Source: Candidatus Competibacteraceae bacterium
GTDB taxonomy: Bacteria; Pseudomonadota; Gammaproteobacteria; Competibacterales; Competibacteraceae
Direction: 5' to 3'
Length of the DNA: 64,000 nt
NCBI GenBank assembly: GCA_003989065.1
Contig: RXIW01000005.1
Coordinates: 1-64,000, forward strand
Part shown: piece after piece, positions 21,702 to 31,589 of the stretch
Layout: each line of letters starts with the position of its first letter
Position numbering within the stretch: the first letter of the stretch is position 1
The notes under the pieces: generated by a model
Database searches by the model: none
What the model was told of the DNA's origin: nothing
What the model saw: the letters and a program-made list of their open reading frames with translations, nothing else
Translations under genes and position numbers: made by a program

Positions 21702-22361
21702 ATGACCGCATTCAACTTCGAACTGGCCCGCCACAACATGATCGAACAACAGATCCGGCCTTGGGATGTGCTGGATCAGCAGGTGTTGGACATCGTTGCC
21801 CGCGTGCCGCGCGAGGATTTCGTGCCGGAACGCTACCGCAACCTGGCCTTTTCCGATGTGGCGATCCCGCTGGGTCACGACGCGGCCATGCTGAAGCCCA
21901 ATGTCGAAGGCCGGATCTTGCAAGCGCTGGCGCTGAAACCGACCGATCATGTGTTGGAGGTCGGCACCGGCAGCGGTTATCTGACCGCCTGTCTGGCCCA
22001 GCTGGCGGCTAGCGTGGTCAGCGTCGACATCGTTCCCGAGTTGACCGAGGCGGCGCGCCAGAAGCTCAAGGCTCTCGGCGCGAGCAATGTGGTGTTGCAC
22101 AGCGGCGATGCCAGCCAGGGCTGGGGTGGGCGGCGCTACGATGCGATCGTCATGTCCGGTTCGGTGGCCTTGGTCGACGACATCTGGCGGCAGAGCCTGA
22201 ACCTGGACGGACGCTTGTTCGTCGTGGTCGGCCAGCCGCCGGTGATGGAAGCCTTGTTGATCACTCGGGTCGGCGAGCAGGAGTGGACTCAGGAAAGCTT
22301 GTTCGATACCGCACTGGCGCCCTTGCGCAACGCAGCGCCTGTGCCCGCTTTCGAGTTTTGA
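21702..22361 (+). CDS. Pcm-like protein-L-isoaspartate O-methyltransferase family protein
   Basis: 219 aa. SAM-binding motif I is LEVGTGSGYLTACLA (85-99), with the N-terminal ARHNMIEQQIRP typical of the group. It resembles Pcm but has the diverged active-site region of the tolC-linked subgroup: Pcm has a Ser/Thr-rich site near residue 60, here DVAIPLGHDAAMLKP. Substrate is therefore uncertain. It precedes tolC, as in many Proteobacteria, separated by a hairpin. Confidence 0.85.
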   Translation: MTAFNFELARHNMIEQQIRPWDVLDQQVLDIVARVPREDFVPERYRNLAFSDVAIPLGHDAAMLKPNVEGRILQALALKPTDHVLEVGTGSGYLTACLAQLAASVVSVDIVPELTEAARQKLKALGASNVVLHSGDASQGWGGRRYDAIVMSGSVALVDDIWRQSLNLDGRLFVVVGQPPVMEALLITRVGEQEWTQESLFDTALAPLRNAAPVPAFEF

Positions 22362-22370
22362 ACGGCGACA

Positions 22371-22394
22371 CGCCACGGCGCAAGCGCCGTGGCG
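22371..22394 (+). terminator. Perfect 10-bp hairpin between the methyltransferase and tolC
   Basis: CGCCACGGCG and CGCCGTGGCG form a perfect stem around a CAAG loop, 10 nt after the stop codon. A short TTTT comes only after 9 more bases, so it may be a weak terminator. A TATATT box at 22429 could be the -10 of tolC, but no good -35 precedes it. Confidence 0.55.
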
Positions 22395-22473
22395 GGGTGG
22401 CGGTTTTCGCTCGTCTTCCTTGATCTGGTATATTAGAGTTCGTTAACATACTTTCAGGAGGGACTTGACCGCC

Positions 22474-23892
22474 ATGTCCAAGGTGCATCGTCTAGTGTTG
22501 GCTGGGCTGGCCGCCGTATTCTGCGGCAGCCAGCCAGCGGCGGCTGAGGATCTGATCCAGGTCTATCGCCAGGCCCTGGACAGCGATCCGGTGCTCAAGG
22601 CCGCCTCCGCCAGCCGTGAAGCCTCTCAGGAAGCCCAGCCGCAGGCGCGGGCCTTGCTGTTGCCGAAGATCCAGGCCGTGGCGGATCAGGGGCGTTCCTT
22701 CGGCATCGCCGGATCGCCGACCAGCCAGTCCGCCTACAACAGCCACAATTACGCGATTCAGCTGGTGCAACCGGTCTACAATCGAGGTAGCCAGGTGCAG
22801 CAGCAGTTGGCCAACGCAGTGGTCAACCAGTCCGACGTCGATTTCCACAATGCCCAGAACCAGTTGATCCTGCGGGTCGCACAGGGCTATTTCGGGGTGT
22901 TGGCGGCGCTGGACAATCTGACCTACGCGACGGCGGCCAAGAATGCCTTTGCCCGCCAGCTCGAACAGGCCAACCGGCGTTTCGAGGTCGGTTTGGCGAC
23001 CATCACCGACGTGTACGACGCCCAGGCCCGCTTCGACGCGGCGGTTTCGTCCGAGATCGAGTACACCAACAAACTGGCCGATGCCCGCGAGCAGTTGCGG
23101 CAATTGACCGGGCAGGAGTATGCCGAGCTGAACCTGCTCAGCGAACGGATGCCGTTGACCCTGCCCAAACCCAGCGATCCCGAGGCGTGGGTCAACTTGG
23201 CGCTGGAGAGTAATCTCGGTTTGCGCAGCGCCGGTTACGGAGTCGATCAGGCACGGGAAAATGTCAATCTGCAAAAGGCCGGTCACTATCCGACGCTGGA
23301 TCTGCAGGCGAACCGCGCCGATCTCTACAACAATGCCACTGACTCCACCGGCAGCACGGTCAATCTGGAGCTCACCATTCCCATCTACAGCGGTGGGGCG
23401 GTGTCTTCGCAGTCGCGCCAGGCCGCGTACAGCTACGAGGCCGCCCGGCAGGATCTGGAGAACCTGCAGCGCGATATCATCCGTACGGTCCGCAATGCCT
23501 ACCGCGGCCAGGAAACCGCCATCAGTCAGATCAAAGCGCTGGATCAGACCCGAATTTCCACTCGCAGCGCCCTGGAAGCCAATCAGGCCGGTTACGAAGT
23601 CGGCACCCGCACCATCGTGGACGTTCTGAACGCCGAACGCGATGTCTATCTGGCCGAGGCCAATTACGCCCAGGCTCGTTATTCCTATATCGCCAATTAT
23701 CTGGCTTTGCGCCAGGCGGCTGGGCAATTGTCCGAAGATGACGTGACCGAGCTCAACGGTTGGTTGGGCAAACCTCGGCTCACTTCGGGCGCTACCGCCG
23801 AACCGGCTCCCGTTCCCGCCAGCCAGGAATCGACCAAGCCCGCCGCCAAGTCCAAGAATGGCAAATCCACGGCCAAATCCACCGGCAAGTAA
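22474..23892 (+). CDS. tolC: TolC-family outer-membrane efflux channel
   Basis: 472 aa from ATG 22474, preceded by AGGAGG; a TTG at 22465 is closer to that site but less likely. A signal peptide ends near AAA|EDL. Two outer-membrane-efflux repeats follow, with long helices rich in Ala, Gln and Asn and the family segments GLATITDVYDAQA and VGTRTIVDVLNAE. The last 30 residues are Lys/Ser/Pro-rich and beyond the family core. The protein is the trimeric exit duct for RND, MFS or type I exporters. Confidence 0.93.
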   Translation: MSKVHRLVLAGLAAVFCGSQPAAAEDLIQVYRQALDSDPVLKAASASREASQEAQPQARALLLPKIQAVADQGRSFGIAGSPTSQSAYNSHNYAIQLVQPVYNRGSQVQQQLANAVVNQSDVDFHNAQNQLILRVAQGYFGVLAALDNLTYATAAKNAFARQLEQANRRFEVGLATITDVYDAQARFDAAVSSEIEYTNKLADAREQLRQLTGQEYAELNLLSERMPLTLPKPSDPEAWVNLALESNLGLRSAGYGVDQARENVNLQKAGHYPTLDLQANRADLYNNATDSTGSTVNLELTIPIYSGGAVSSQSRQAAYSYEAARQDLENLQRDIIRTVRNAYRGQETAISQIKALDQTRISTRSALEANQAGYEVGTRTIVDVLNAERDVYLAEANYAQARYSYIANYLALRQAAGQLSEDDVTELNGWLGKPRLTSGATAEPAPVPASQESTKPAAKSKNGKSTAKSTGK

Positions 23893-23951
23893 TCCTGGCG
23901 GCAGTCGCTACTCCCACACGGGTGGCGCAGGCGAACACACCTGATTCGATC

Positions 23952-24491
23952 ATGAGCACCCCACGCGATCCGGAAACGTCCCCCTTGGCGGTCGACAGCG
24001 CGCCAAGCGGTTTGCTGCGCCGACTGGCCGCCATCAGCTATGACAGCCTGCTGCTGGGAGGGGTCCTATTCGTCGCCACAGCGCTGGCGATGGGGCTGGT
24101 GGTGGCGGTGATCGGGGCCGAGGCGTTCAAGGTGCGCAGTCCCTTGGCCCACAATCCCTTCTTTCAAACCTATCTGCTATGGGTCTGCTTTTTCTTTTAC
24201 GGCGGATTCTGGGTCTACGGCGGCCAGACGCTGGGCATGCGCGCCTGGCGTTTGCGGGTGCAGCGGTGCGATGGTCGGGGGATCGGTTGGTGGCAGGCGC
24301 TGCTGCGGTTCTTGACCGCCTGCCTGTGGTTGTTGCCGGCGGCCTATCTGCATCAGGTTTTGCAACTGGGGGTTGGCCTCAGTCTGGGCGTGGGATTCGC
24401 CGTCCTGTTGTTATTGCTGGCGTTGCACCTGCCCGACCGCTTCTCGGAAACGGAGCTGCGGGTGTTGCCTCGGCCCGCCCGCTCAGCGTAG
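23952..24491 (+). CDS. RDD family membrane protein
   Basis: 179 aa with the RDD signature RLAAISYDSLLL at the first membrane helix and three to four hydrophobic segments (about 31-58, 80-98, 128-165). QTLGMRAWRLRV is the conserved loop of the family. The function is unknown, though some members act in ion transport. It is convergent with lptG and overlaps it by 9 nt at the 3' ends. Confidence 0.85.
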   Translation: MSTPRDPETSPLAVDSAPSGLLRRLAAISYDSLLLGGVLFVATALAMGLVVAVIGAEAFKVRSPLAHNPFFQTYLLWVCFFFYGGFWVYGGQTLGMRAWRLRVQRCDGRGIGWWQALLRFLTACLWLLPAAYLHQVLQLGVGLSLGVGFAVLLLLLALHLPDRFSETELRVLPRPARSA

Positions 24492-25547
24492 CCGGTGTAG
24501 GGCGTAAAAGCCGCCAGCCAGGAACAGCAGGGTCGGCAGGCCGGCTCCCACCAGCGGGGGAAAGCCGTAGAGCAGCACGATGTTACCCAGTATGTAGTTG
24601 ATCAGGAAGAACGCCAGTCCGAGCATCAACCCGACCAGCAAGCGCTGACCGGTTCCGGCCGAGCGCTGGGGGCCGAACACGAACGGCATCGCCACCACCA
24701 GCATGGCTATGTAGGCCAGCGGCGCCAAGAGCTTGCGCCAGAGCTCGAGCCGATAGTTTTCGGCGTCCAACCCATTGCGTTCCAGATAGTCCACGTAGAC
24801 CAGCAGGTCGCGGATCGACAAATCGCTGGGGTTGGCGGCCAGGACGTCGAGAATTTTCGGGCTGATGGCGGAGACGACCGAGAGATCGCGCAACTGCTCG
24901 GTGCGGGCCGAATCGCCGGTCAGCACGCTGCGGTTGATGCCTTCCAGCAGCCACTGACCGGCCGAGTAGCGCGCGCTTTGGGCAGCGGTGATGGTTTCCA
25001 AGCGGTTGTCGCGGCCGATCTTGAAGATGTGAATGTCCTCCAGACGGACGCCCGGCAGCACCGCCCGCACATGGATGAAATAATCGCCGTCGCGGGCCCA
25101 GAAACCGCGGCCGCCGCGAATGGCCATGCTTTCACTTTTGGCGGCTGCCCGTTGCTCGTCCGCTATCTGCTCCAGCGACGGGGCGACGAATTCCCCCAAG
25201 ACCAGCACGATCACGCTCAATAGCAGACCGGTTTGCAGCGCGGAGCCGGTCAGGCGGGTCAGGGACAATCCGGCAGCGCGCATGACGATCAATTCGCTGC
25301 TGCTGGCCAGCGCCCCCATGCCCAACAGCCCTCCGATCAGCAGGGCCATCGGGAACAGCTCGTACAGCCGCTGCGGTTGGATCAGCAGCAGGTAGCGCAG
25401 CATCGCCAGGAATCCGTAGTTTCCGTTGCCGATGTCCTTCAGTTCGGTCAGCAGGCCCAGGAAGAACTCGATCAACAGCAGAACCAGCAGAGCGACCAGC
25501 GTGGTGGTGGCCACGGTTCGGAAGATATAGCGGTCGAGAATGTTCAT
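24483..25547 (-). CDS. lptG: LPS export permease LptG
   Basis: 354 aa from ATG 25547 (MNILDRYIFRTV). It is one of the two membrane subunits of the LptB2FG ABC transporter that extracts LPS from the inner membrane. Six membrane helices surround a periplasmic beta-jellyroll (about 135-260). The start overlaps the lptF stop by 4 nt, so the subunits are coupled. LptB is not in this window. Confidence 0.95.
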   Translation of the reverse strand: MNILDRYIFRTVATTTLVALLVLLLIEFFLGLLTELKDIGNGNYGFLAMLRYLLLIQPQRLYELFPMALLIGGLLGMGALASSSELIVMRAAGLSLTRLTGSALQTGLLLSVIVLVLGEFVAPSLEQIADEQRAAAKSESMAIRGGRGFWARDGDYFIHVRAVLPGVRLEDIHIFKIGRDNRLETITAAQSARYSAGQWLLEGINRSVLTGDSARTEQLRDLSVVSAISPKILDVLAANPSDLSIRDLLVYVDYLERNGLDAENYRLELWRKLLAPLAYIAMLVVAMPFVFGPQRSAGTGQRLLVGLMLGLAFFLINYILGNIVLLYGFPPLVGAGLPTLLFLAGGFYALHRLR

Positions 25548-26650
25548 GCGCGGCCTGTTGGCGAAGCGGCGCGGAACGGCCGGAAGCCTTGTCCGCCACG
25601 GTGGTGCTGGAGCAACAGGCCGACGCCGAGCAGCAGGAACAGGCCGTGGACCCACCATAGGCCGATCGACGGCCCGACCGTCCCGTGGCTGAACCAGGAT
25701 TCGGCGATGCCGATCAGATTGAAGTTGATGGCATAGAGCAGCACCGCTGCCACCACCCGGCCGTAACGCCCCTGGCGTGGCTGGGCGCGCGCCAGGGGTG
25801 GTGCCCACAGGGCGATGATCAGGATCTGGATCGGGCTGTTGAAACGCATCTGCAGTTCGGCCTGCAGTCGAGGCTCGCTCGCTCCCCACAACTGACGGAC
25901 GGGAACCGTCTCCCGGTGTTGCCAGGATTCGGGTGGGGGCGCGGTGTCGACCCGCAGGGTGGCGCGCTCGAACTGGATCATTTCGTAGTTGTTATGGCCA
26001 GGCTGGCCCCGGTAGCGATAGCCACGATCGAGGATGATGTGGCGGATACCGTCCTCGCCGACCTCCTGGTGACCTTGCTGGCCGGTGGTGACGCTGAGGT
26101 CGCCATTCGATTCGCGGCTCTGGATGAAAACGTTGTGCAGTTCCGTGCCGTTCAAGGCGCCGATATAGACTACATGCTGACCATTCAGCACTTCGCGGAA
26201 GGTGCCGGGCGTGAACATCGACACTTCGGCTTCCTTGCGCGCCTTGGCCAGCGCCTCGAACTGCAGATCCATGGTGATGGGCAGCAGATACAGCGACAGC
26301 ACGCCAGTCGCCAGGGCCAACGGCGCCGCCAGGATGAAAGCGGCGCGATAGACCGACAGCGGCCCATAGCCACAGGCGGCCAGCGCGGCCATTTCATGAT
26401 CGCGATACAGCCGCCCCAGGGTCAGCATGATGCTGAGCAGAAACGCCAGCGGCAGGAAAATGACCAACAGTTCGATGGCTTGCAGGCCAAGCAGCAGGAA
26501 GATGGAATCTCGCGACAGCAGGCCGTTGGCGACTTTGCTCAGGTAGATGGCGAGGCGATGGCTGAGGATGATCGCCATGAGCGCCAGCGTGGTCGCCAGC
26601 AGGGTCAGGCCGATCTCGCGGGCCAGGTAACGGTCGATGATGGATGGCAA
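25544..26650 (-). CDS. lptF: LPS export permease LptF
   Basis: 368 aa from a TTG start (LPSIIDRYLAREI). Partner of LptG with the same six-helix plus beta-jellyroll layout. Conserved features are the N-terminal IIDRYL.RE and the E...L...GYG segment between helices 2 and 3, here HEMAALAACGYGPLS. Divergent from pepA, leaving about 119 nt for both promoters. Confidence 0.94.
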   Translation of the reverse strand: MPSIIDRYLAREIGLTLLATTLALMAIILSHRLAIYLSKVANGLLSRDSIFLLLGLQAIELLVIFLPLAFLLSIMLTLGRLYRDHEMAALAACGYGPLSVYRAAFILAAPLALATGVLSLYLLPITMDLQFEALAKARKEAEVSMFTPGTFREVLNGQHVVYIGALNGTELHNVFIQSRESNGDLSVTTGQQGHQEVGEDGIRHIILDRGYRYRGQPGHNNYEMIQFERATLRVDTAPPPESWQHRETVPVRQLWGASEPRLQAELQMRFNSPIQILIIALWAPPLARAQPRQGRYGRVVAAVLLYAINFNLIGIAESWFSHGTVGPSIGLWWVHGLFLLLGVGLLLQHHRGGQGFRPFRAASPTGRA

Positions 26651-26769
26651 GCCCAGGGGTACTCCACGGTGTGCGCGGCTGTGAGGCGCTATGATTTCGG
26701 GCTAAACTTTGCAAGTTTACGACGATCAGAATCCACGAACCACCCATGTCAATCGAAGGTAGCTCACCG

Positions 26770-28284
26770 ATGGAATTTGCGGTCAAGAGCGGCAATCCAG
26801 AAAAACAACGAACGGCCTGCCTGGTATTGGGCATTTATGAATCCCGGCGGCTGACTTCATCGGCCGAACAGCTCGACGCGGCTTGCGGCGGCGCGCTCGG
26901 CAACCTGCTGCGGCGGGGCGATCTGGAGGGCAAACCCGGCCAGTCGTTGCCGTTGTTCAATCTGCCCGAAGCGCTGTGCGAGCGGGTGTTATTGGTCGGT
27001 TGTGGCCGCGAGCGCGAGATGGACGATCGCCGCTTCCGCCAGATGATTACCCACATGGCGACGGCGTTGAACGAGACCGGCGCTACCGAAGCGGTGGTCT
27101 ATCTGACCGAACTGGCGGTCAAGGGGCGCGATCTCAACTGGAAGATTCGCCAGATCGTCGAAGTGGTCGAGGATGTGAATTACCGGTTCGAGGCGCTCAA
27201 GAGCAAGAAGGATACGGCGCGGCGATTGTTGCGCAAGCTGACGCTCAGCGTGCCGGGCCGACGGGAGCTGTCGGGGGGTGAGCAGGCGATCCGCGAAGGG
27301 CTGGCGATCGCGGCCGGGGTCAAGTTGGCCAAGGATCTGGGCAATATGCCGCCCAATCTCTGCACACCGACCTATCTGGCCGAACAAGCCCTGGCCCTGG
27401 CCGGCGATTTTCCGGCGCTGCGGGTCGAGGTGTTGGAAGAAGCCGACATGGAGCGTTTGGGTATGGGCGCTTTGCTGTCCGTAAGCCACGGCAGCGCGCA
27501 GCCGGCCAAGCTGATTCGGCTCGACTACCGCCAAGGCCCGGCCGGTCAGAGGCCCTATGTGCTGGTGGGCAAGGGCGTGACTTTCGATACCGGCGGCATT
27601 TCACTCAAGCCGCGCGAGCATATGGACGAGATGAAGTACGACATGTGCGGAGCGGCCAGCGTGCTGGGGACGCTGCGCGCCTGCGTCGAATTGCAGTTGC
27701 CGCTCAATGTGACCGGTCTGATTCCGACCGTGGAAAACATGCCGGGTGGTCGCGCCAGCCGGCCTGGCGACATCGTGACCAGCCTATCCGGGCAAACCAT
27801 CGAAATCCTCAATACCGACGCCGAGGGGCGGCTGATCCTGTGCGATGCCCTGAGCTACGCCGAACAGGACGAACCGGCCGCGGTCATCGATATCGCCACC
27901 CTGACCGGCGCTTGCATCATCGCGCTCGGTAGTCACCCGCACGGGTTGTTCAGCAACCATCCGCCGCTGGCGCACGCTCTGCAGACCGCCGGTCATGCCG
28001 CGTACGACCGGGTGTGGGAATTGCCGCTGTGGGATGAATACCAGGAGTCGTTGGACAGCAACTTCGCCGACATGGCCAATGTCGGCAATGGCCGGGATGC
28101 CGGCGCCATCGTCGCCGCCTGTTTTCTGGCCCGCTTCGCCAAGAAATTCCACTGGGCGCATTTGGACATTGCCGGTACGGCCTGGAAGAGCGGCAAGGCC
28201 AAAGGCGCGACCGGCCGGCCGGTGCCGCTGATGACCCAGTACCTGTTGGATCGCGTGGCCGAGGCGGGTCGTGGCGCGCATTGA
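26770..28284 (+). CDS. pepA: Leucyl aminopeptidase PepA
   Basis: 504 aa from ATG 26770 ([14 protein letters not shown]), which aligns with E. coli PepA and has GAAGG upstream; an ATG at 26746 is in frame but lacks a ribosome site. A hexameric M17 metallopeptidase that can also bind DNA in E. coli. The C-terminal catalytic domain has [11 protein letters not shown] with the metal ligands Lys and Asp, and NTDAEGRL, the M17 signature. It overlaps holC by 14 nt. Confidence 0.97.
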   Translation: MEFAVKSGNPEKQRTACLVLGIYESRRLTSSAEQLDAACGGALGNLLRRGDLEGKPGQSLPLFNLPEALCERVLLVGCGREREMDDRRFRQMITHMATALNETGATEAVVYLTELAVKGRDLNWKIRQIVEVVEDVNYRFEALKSKKDTARRLLRKLTLSVPGRRELSGGEQAIREGLAIAAGVKLAKDLGNMPPNLCTPTYLAEQALALAGDFPALRVEVLEEADMERLGMGALLSVSHGSAQPAKLIRLDYRQGPAGQRPYVLVGKGVTFDTGGISLKPREHMDEMKYDMCGAASVLGTLRACVELQLPLNVTGLIPTVENMPGGRASRPGDIVTSLSGQTIEILNTDAEGRLILCDALSYAEQDEPAAVIDIATLTGACIIALGSHPHGLFSNHPPLAHALQTAGHAAYDRVWELPLWDEYQESLDSNFADMANVGNGRDAGAIVAACFLARFAKKFHWAHLDIAGTAWKSGKAKGATGRPVPLMTQYLLDRVAEAGRGAH

Positions 28285-28696
28285 TTTCTACGTGCTGCCC
28301 GATCACAAGGAGAACGGTCGGGCATTGTTGGCGTGCCGTTTGGCCGACAAAGCCTATGGCTTGGGCCATACGGTCTATCTCTACGCCGGCTCCGAAGCGC
28401 AGGCAGCCGCGTTGGACGACCTGTTGTGGACCTTTCGCCAGGACAGCTTCGTGCCGCACGAGCGCTATCCTGCGGCGGCGACGGCGAGTTCGCCGGTGCT
28501 GGTGGGCGTAGCGGCTCCGACTACGGTGAGCGCGCAAGTGCTGATCAATTGCGCCGACCGCCTGCCCGAAGGTTTCGAGCGCTTCGAACGGATCGTCGAA
28601 CTGGTCGATTCGCAAGCCGAGACGCTGGCTAGCTCACGCGAGCGGTTCAGGCAATATCGCGACCGGGGTTATACGCCGGAGACCCACAAGCTGTGA
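28271..28696 (+). CDS. holC: DNA polymerase III chi subunit HolC
   Basis: 141 aa. It links SSB to the clamp loader through the psi subunit. The family N-terminus (ARIDFYVL) and the LWTF.QDSF.PH segment near residue 57 are clear. Its start lies inside the 3' end of pepA, the usual pepA-holC arrangement. valS, which often follows, is not here; the next gene is on the other strand. Confidence 0.93.
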   Translation: MARIDFYVLPDHKENGRALLACRLADKAYGLGHTVYLYAGSEAQAAALDDLLWTFRQDSFVPHERYPAAATASSPVLVGVAAPTTVSAQVLINCADRLPEGFERFERIVELVDSQAETLASSRERFRQYRDRGYTPETHKL

Positions 28697-28718
28697 CGGA
28701 TGCGCCAGTCGGGCATCC

Positions 28719-30029
28719 TCAACGGTAGGCGGTCAGGGTATAGGAGAAGGTGATGCCGTCCTCCGCCGAAACCGGCGGTTCCGCATCCTGATCGAAGCGC
28801 ACGAAGACCGCGATATTGTCGGCCCCTTCGTAGTCGGTATACGACTGCCACAGCCTGACGGTGTAGGGCAGGCTGCTCTGAATGTCCGAGATCAGCAACG
28901 AGGTTCGGTTGGCGTAGCCAGCTACTTCGTAGCGCTGATAGTGAGCGGGACTGCGGTCGGCCTGGATCAGGGCGAAGTCGCTGGCCGCGCCAAAGTCGGC
29001 CACCCGTCGCGAGTCGTCGGGGTCGTCTGGAATGGTGATGGGTTGTTCCCGGCGCTGGCCATCCGGATACCAAGCGATGAACAGATCGGCGTCGTGCGCC
29101 TCGTCGTGTGAATCGTGGCGGGTGGCGTTCTCGTCTTTCCAGAACATCGAACTCAAACCCAGCGGTCCCAGGCTCGGTTCCTGGGCGATCCGCAGGGCGT
29201 GTCGCAGGAAGATTTTCATCGTAACCCGCAGGCTGCTGGCATCGCCGGGCTGCAGGGTGGCGACGAACGCTGCGGTATAGGCTTGTCCATCCACCAGTCC
29301 CAGCAAGCGTAGGGTCCGGTCGTTGAGCTTTTGCAGATAGAGTTTGCGGAGCTTGACGAAATCTTCGTTGGGCTGGCCGACATTGCGCACGCCCCACCGA
29401 AACGAGGTGCCAAACCCTAGCGGTGGGAAACCAGTCAGGCGGACGTAGCCGTTGCCGCCCAAGTGGACGATCTGCGGCCAACCGCCCGAATTGCCACGCT
29501 GGAAACCGATATCGACCGCACTGAGATAGCGAGCGCCATCGGGGATGGAATCGGGCAGCGGCGGGCGAATGGCCGGATGGCGATAGGGGAAATCGGTCGC
29601 CCGGTAGCGGATCGCTTCGTAATCATGGCGCTCGGGCTGGTACAGCCAGATTTCGAGCGGATCCTTCTCGAAATTACCGCGTGGGCTGGCGCGTAGCCAC
29701 CAAACGCGATCATCGTAGAAGGGGCGCGCGATCAGTTTGCCGTACTCCACGAAATCGAGTCCGAGCGGACCATCTCCTTCGGGCGGATCGATGACCTCAA
29801 TCGGCTCTGGATGCAGCGCTTGCCAGGGATGTTGCGAGCGGGTGAACGCTTCGTGGCTGAGATCGGCGAAAGTCATCGCCAGCGCGGCCGGAAGCGCCAA
29901 CACGCCCAGCAAGCCAGCAACACCGAATCGCAGAAAGCGGGTCAAACGGACTTGCTTCAGGCGGCTTGACAGCGCTGAGCGGCTTGCGATGAGTTGAGGA
30001 TCTTCGCTGCGCTTCGCTATCTGGTTCAT
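28719..30029 (-). CDS. OpgG/OpgD-like periplasmic glucan protein (divergent, short)
   Basis: 436 aa, shorter than the usual 500-550 of OpgG/OpgD. A basic N-region and a hydrophobic core (about 33-51) ending PAALA suggest export. The MdoG pattern is recognisable: FADLSHEAF at the mature start, the F-Y-D-D segment, SAVDIGFQRG, and SSMFWKDENATRHDSHDEAHD, which matches the SMFW..ENS....WRPEVHDSDG block. OpgG/OpgD proteins process beta-1,2-glucan backbones of osmoregulated periplasmic glucans (GH186). The start codon lies 10 nt downstream of tRNA-Asn with no separate ribosome site. No opgH is visible here. Confidence 0.72.
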   Translation of the reverse strand: MNQIAKRSEDPQLIASRSALSSRLKQVRLTRFLRFGVAGLLGVLALPAALAMTFADLSHEAFTRSQHPWQALHPEPIEVIDPPEGDGPLGLDFVEYGKLIARPFYDDRVWWLRASPRGNFEKDPLEIWLYQPERHDYEAIRYRATDFPYRHPAIRPPLPDSIPDGARYLSAVDIGFQRGNSGGWPQIVHLGGNGYVRLTGFPPLGFGTSFRWGVRNVGQPNEDFVKLRKLYLQKLNDRTLRLLGLVDGQAYTAAFVATLQPGDASSLRVTMKIFLRHALRIAQEPSLGPLGLSSMFWKDENATRHDSHDEAHDADLFIAWYPDGQRREQPITIPDDPDDSRRVADFGAASDFALIQADRSPAHYQRYEVAGYANRTSLLISDIQSSLPYTVRLWQSYTDYEGADNIAVFVRFDQDAEPPVSAEDGITFSYTLTAYR

Positions 30030-30039
30030 AGCAGTAATT

Positions 30040-30115
30040 TGGCTCCCTGGGACGGGCTCGAACCGCCGACCCGGTGATTAACAGTCACCTGCTCTACCGA
30101 CTGAGCTACCAGGGA
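30040..30115 (-). tRNA. tRNA-Asn (GTT)
   Basis: A 76-nt cloverleaf on the minus strand with CCA encoded. Acceptor TCCCTGG/CCAGGGA, D-arm GCTC/GAGC, anticodon stem GGTGA/TCACC with loop CTGTTAA (anticodon GTT), and a T-loop TTCGAGC. A strong promoter precedes it and no terminator separates it from the downstream opgG-like gene. Confidence 0.97.
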
Positions 30116-30131
30116 ACGAATTAGAATCGAA

Positions 30132-30160
30132 ATCTTATCGGCCTGAGCTGCCCGTGTCAA
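30132..30160 (-). promoter_or_regulatory. Sigma-70 promoter of tRNA-Asn
   Basis: On the minus strand TTGACA (30155-30160), a 17-nt spacer and TAAGAT (30132-30137), a near-consensus promoter placed 16 nt before the tRNA 5' end. Confidence 0.8.
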
Positions 30161-30246
30161 CCCTCGACGTTTGGGCTTTTGGGGCCATTGCGCGCCGGAC
30201 CGGATGAAGGGGATGGGGTGAGCGTCATGGAGGTGGTTTGAAAATT

Positions 30247-30266
30247 TCACGGGACTTGTCCCGTGA
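30247..30266 (-). repeat. Perfect 9-bp inverted repeat
   Basis: TCACGGGAC and GTCCCGTGA around a 2-nt loop. On the minus strand it is followed by AAATTTT. It could be a second terminator for the rnd transcript. The 30161-30446 gap otherwise holds only this and the next hairpin. Confidence 0.4.
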
Positions 30267-30278
30267 CAGGTGAATCCT

Positions 30279-30329
30279 AAAAAGGTGACAGCGACCACTG
30301 CTGCGGGTTAGGCGCCAGCGACGCTGTCA
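30279..30329 (-). terminator. Candidate terminator of the hppA-moaC-rnd transcript
   Basis: On the minus strand TGACAGCG (30322-30329) pairs with CGCTGTCA (30286-30293), followed by CC and five T. The 28-nt loop contains GGCGCC. It lies about 118 nt after the rnd stop. Confidence 0.5.
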
Positions 30330-30446
30330 TTAAGATCCACATAACCCCCACTGAGTGCGCATCAGTATCGGTTTGCCAGGATGAATGTTGCCTGAATAGC
30401 GCACGAGGGGTTGGAAAGGTCTGCGGCGGTGGTGATGGCGGCTCGA

Positions 30447-31589
30447 TCACTCCCGCTCGGGCGGATCGCTTGTGGAGTCGGAGCCGAAGAGCGAGAGACA
30501 CTGAGCACGCAGCTCCGGTCCGATCACTGCCGCGCGCCAGCCGTGGTTCAGCGGCGTCTCTTCACCCATCAGCCATTGTTCTACATGCCGCCGGTCGGTC
30601 AGGGCTTGTGGCGGAATTCCGAGGTCGTGCGCGCGACTGGCGAGCCGGGCCAGCACCTCGTCCAGACGAACGATCTGTCCGGGCGAGAGAGAGGGTCGGC
30701 GGGGTGTGGCCGGCCAGTGCGCCGGCAATTCGGCGCGAGCGGACGCAATCCGTTCCAGCAGAACCGCGCCGTGTTTTTGCAGGGTTGCGGGCGACAGGCT
30801 GCGGATACGCTGCAATTCGTCGAGGGTGGCCGGCGCGCGCCGGGCCAGGTCGAGCAACACCAGATCGTCCAGAATCCAGCGGCGCGGCCGATCATGGGCG
30901 CGGGCCTGCTCCTCGCGCCAGGCGGCCAGCGTGCGCAGGATTACCCGCTGCGAACCGCGCAGGCGATTGTGATCCCGAACGCGCCGCCAGCAATCTTCGG
31001 GGTTGGGACGGTAGCGCTCGGGATCGGCCAGCGCTTGGAAATCCTCGGCCAGCGCCTCCAGCCAGCCACGCGCTTCCAGGGCAGCCCGTTGCCGCCGGTA
31101 CAGCTCCGGCAGATACCGCACGTCGTTGGTCGCGTAGCTCAGCCACTCGGGAGGCAGTGGCCGATGGCGCCAGTCGGCGCGGGTATGGGTCTTGTCCAGT
31201 TCGACCCCCAGCATTTGCTGGACCAGCGCTGCGTAGCCGATCTGGTTGCCCTGTCCCAGTACCAGCGCCGCCAGTTGGGTGTCGAACAGCGGAGTCGGCG
31301 TTGCGTTGCGCAGGTTGAAGAAGATCTCGAGATCCTGCTGAGCGGCGTGCAGGATCTTGGTGATGGCTGGGTCGTACAGCAGATCCAGCAGCGGGTCGAG
31401 CGAAGGCAGCGCCAGAGGATCGATGCAGACCACCCGGTCGGGACTGGCCAGCTGAATCAGGCAGAGCTGGGGATAATAGGTTTGCTCGCGGATGAATTCG
31501 GTATCCAGCGCCAGCCAGGGCGCGCCGCGCAATTCAGCGCAATGGTCGATCAGAGCAGCCTGGTCGATGATATACAGGTCAGGATTCAT
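30447..31589 (-). CDS. rnd: Ribonuclease D
   Basis: 380 aa. A 3'-5' exoribonuclease in tRNA 3'-end maturation. The DEDDy catalytic residues are visible: D-E in [10 protein letters not shown] (near 28), D in [11 protein letters not shown] (near 86) and Y..D in [13 protein letters not shown] (near 151). HRDC domains follow (about 210-370). Its ATG overlaps the moaC stop by 4 nt. Confidence 0.95.
   Translation of the reverse strand: MNPDLYIIDQAALIDHCAELRGAPWLALDTEFIREQTYYPQLCLIQLASPDRVVCIDPLALPSLDPLLDLLYDPAITKILHAAQQDLEIFFNLRNATPTPLFDTQLAALVLGQGNQIGYAALVQQMLGVELDKTHTRADWRHRPLPPEWLSYATNDVRYLPELYRRQRAALEARGWLEALAEDFQALADPERYRPNPEDCWRRVRDHNRLRGSQRVILRTLAAWREEQARAHDRPRRWILDDLVLLDLARRAPATLDELQRIRSLSPATLQKHGAVLLERIASARAELPAHWPATPRRPSLSPGQIVRLDEVLARLASRAHDLGIPPQALTDRRHVEQWLMGEETPLNHGWRAAVIGPELRAQCLSLFGSDSTSDPPERE

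Noticed and set aside
30026-30298. Possible small gene overlapping tRNA-Asn on the same strand
   Set aside because: The frame runs through the tRNA, its promoter and a hairpin, and its product has no recognisable feature.
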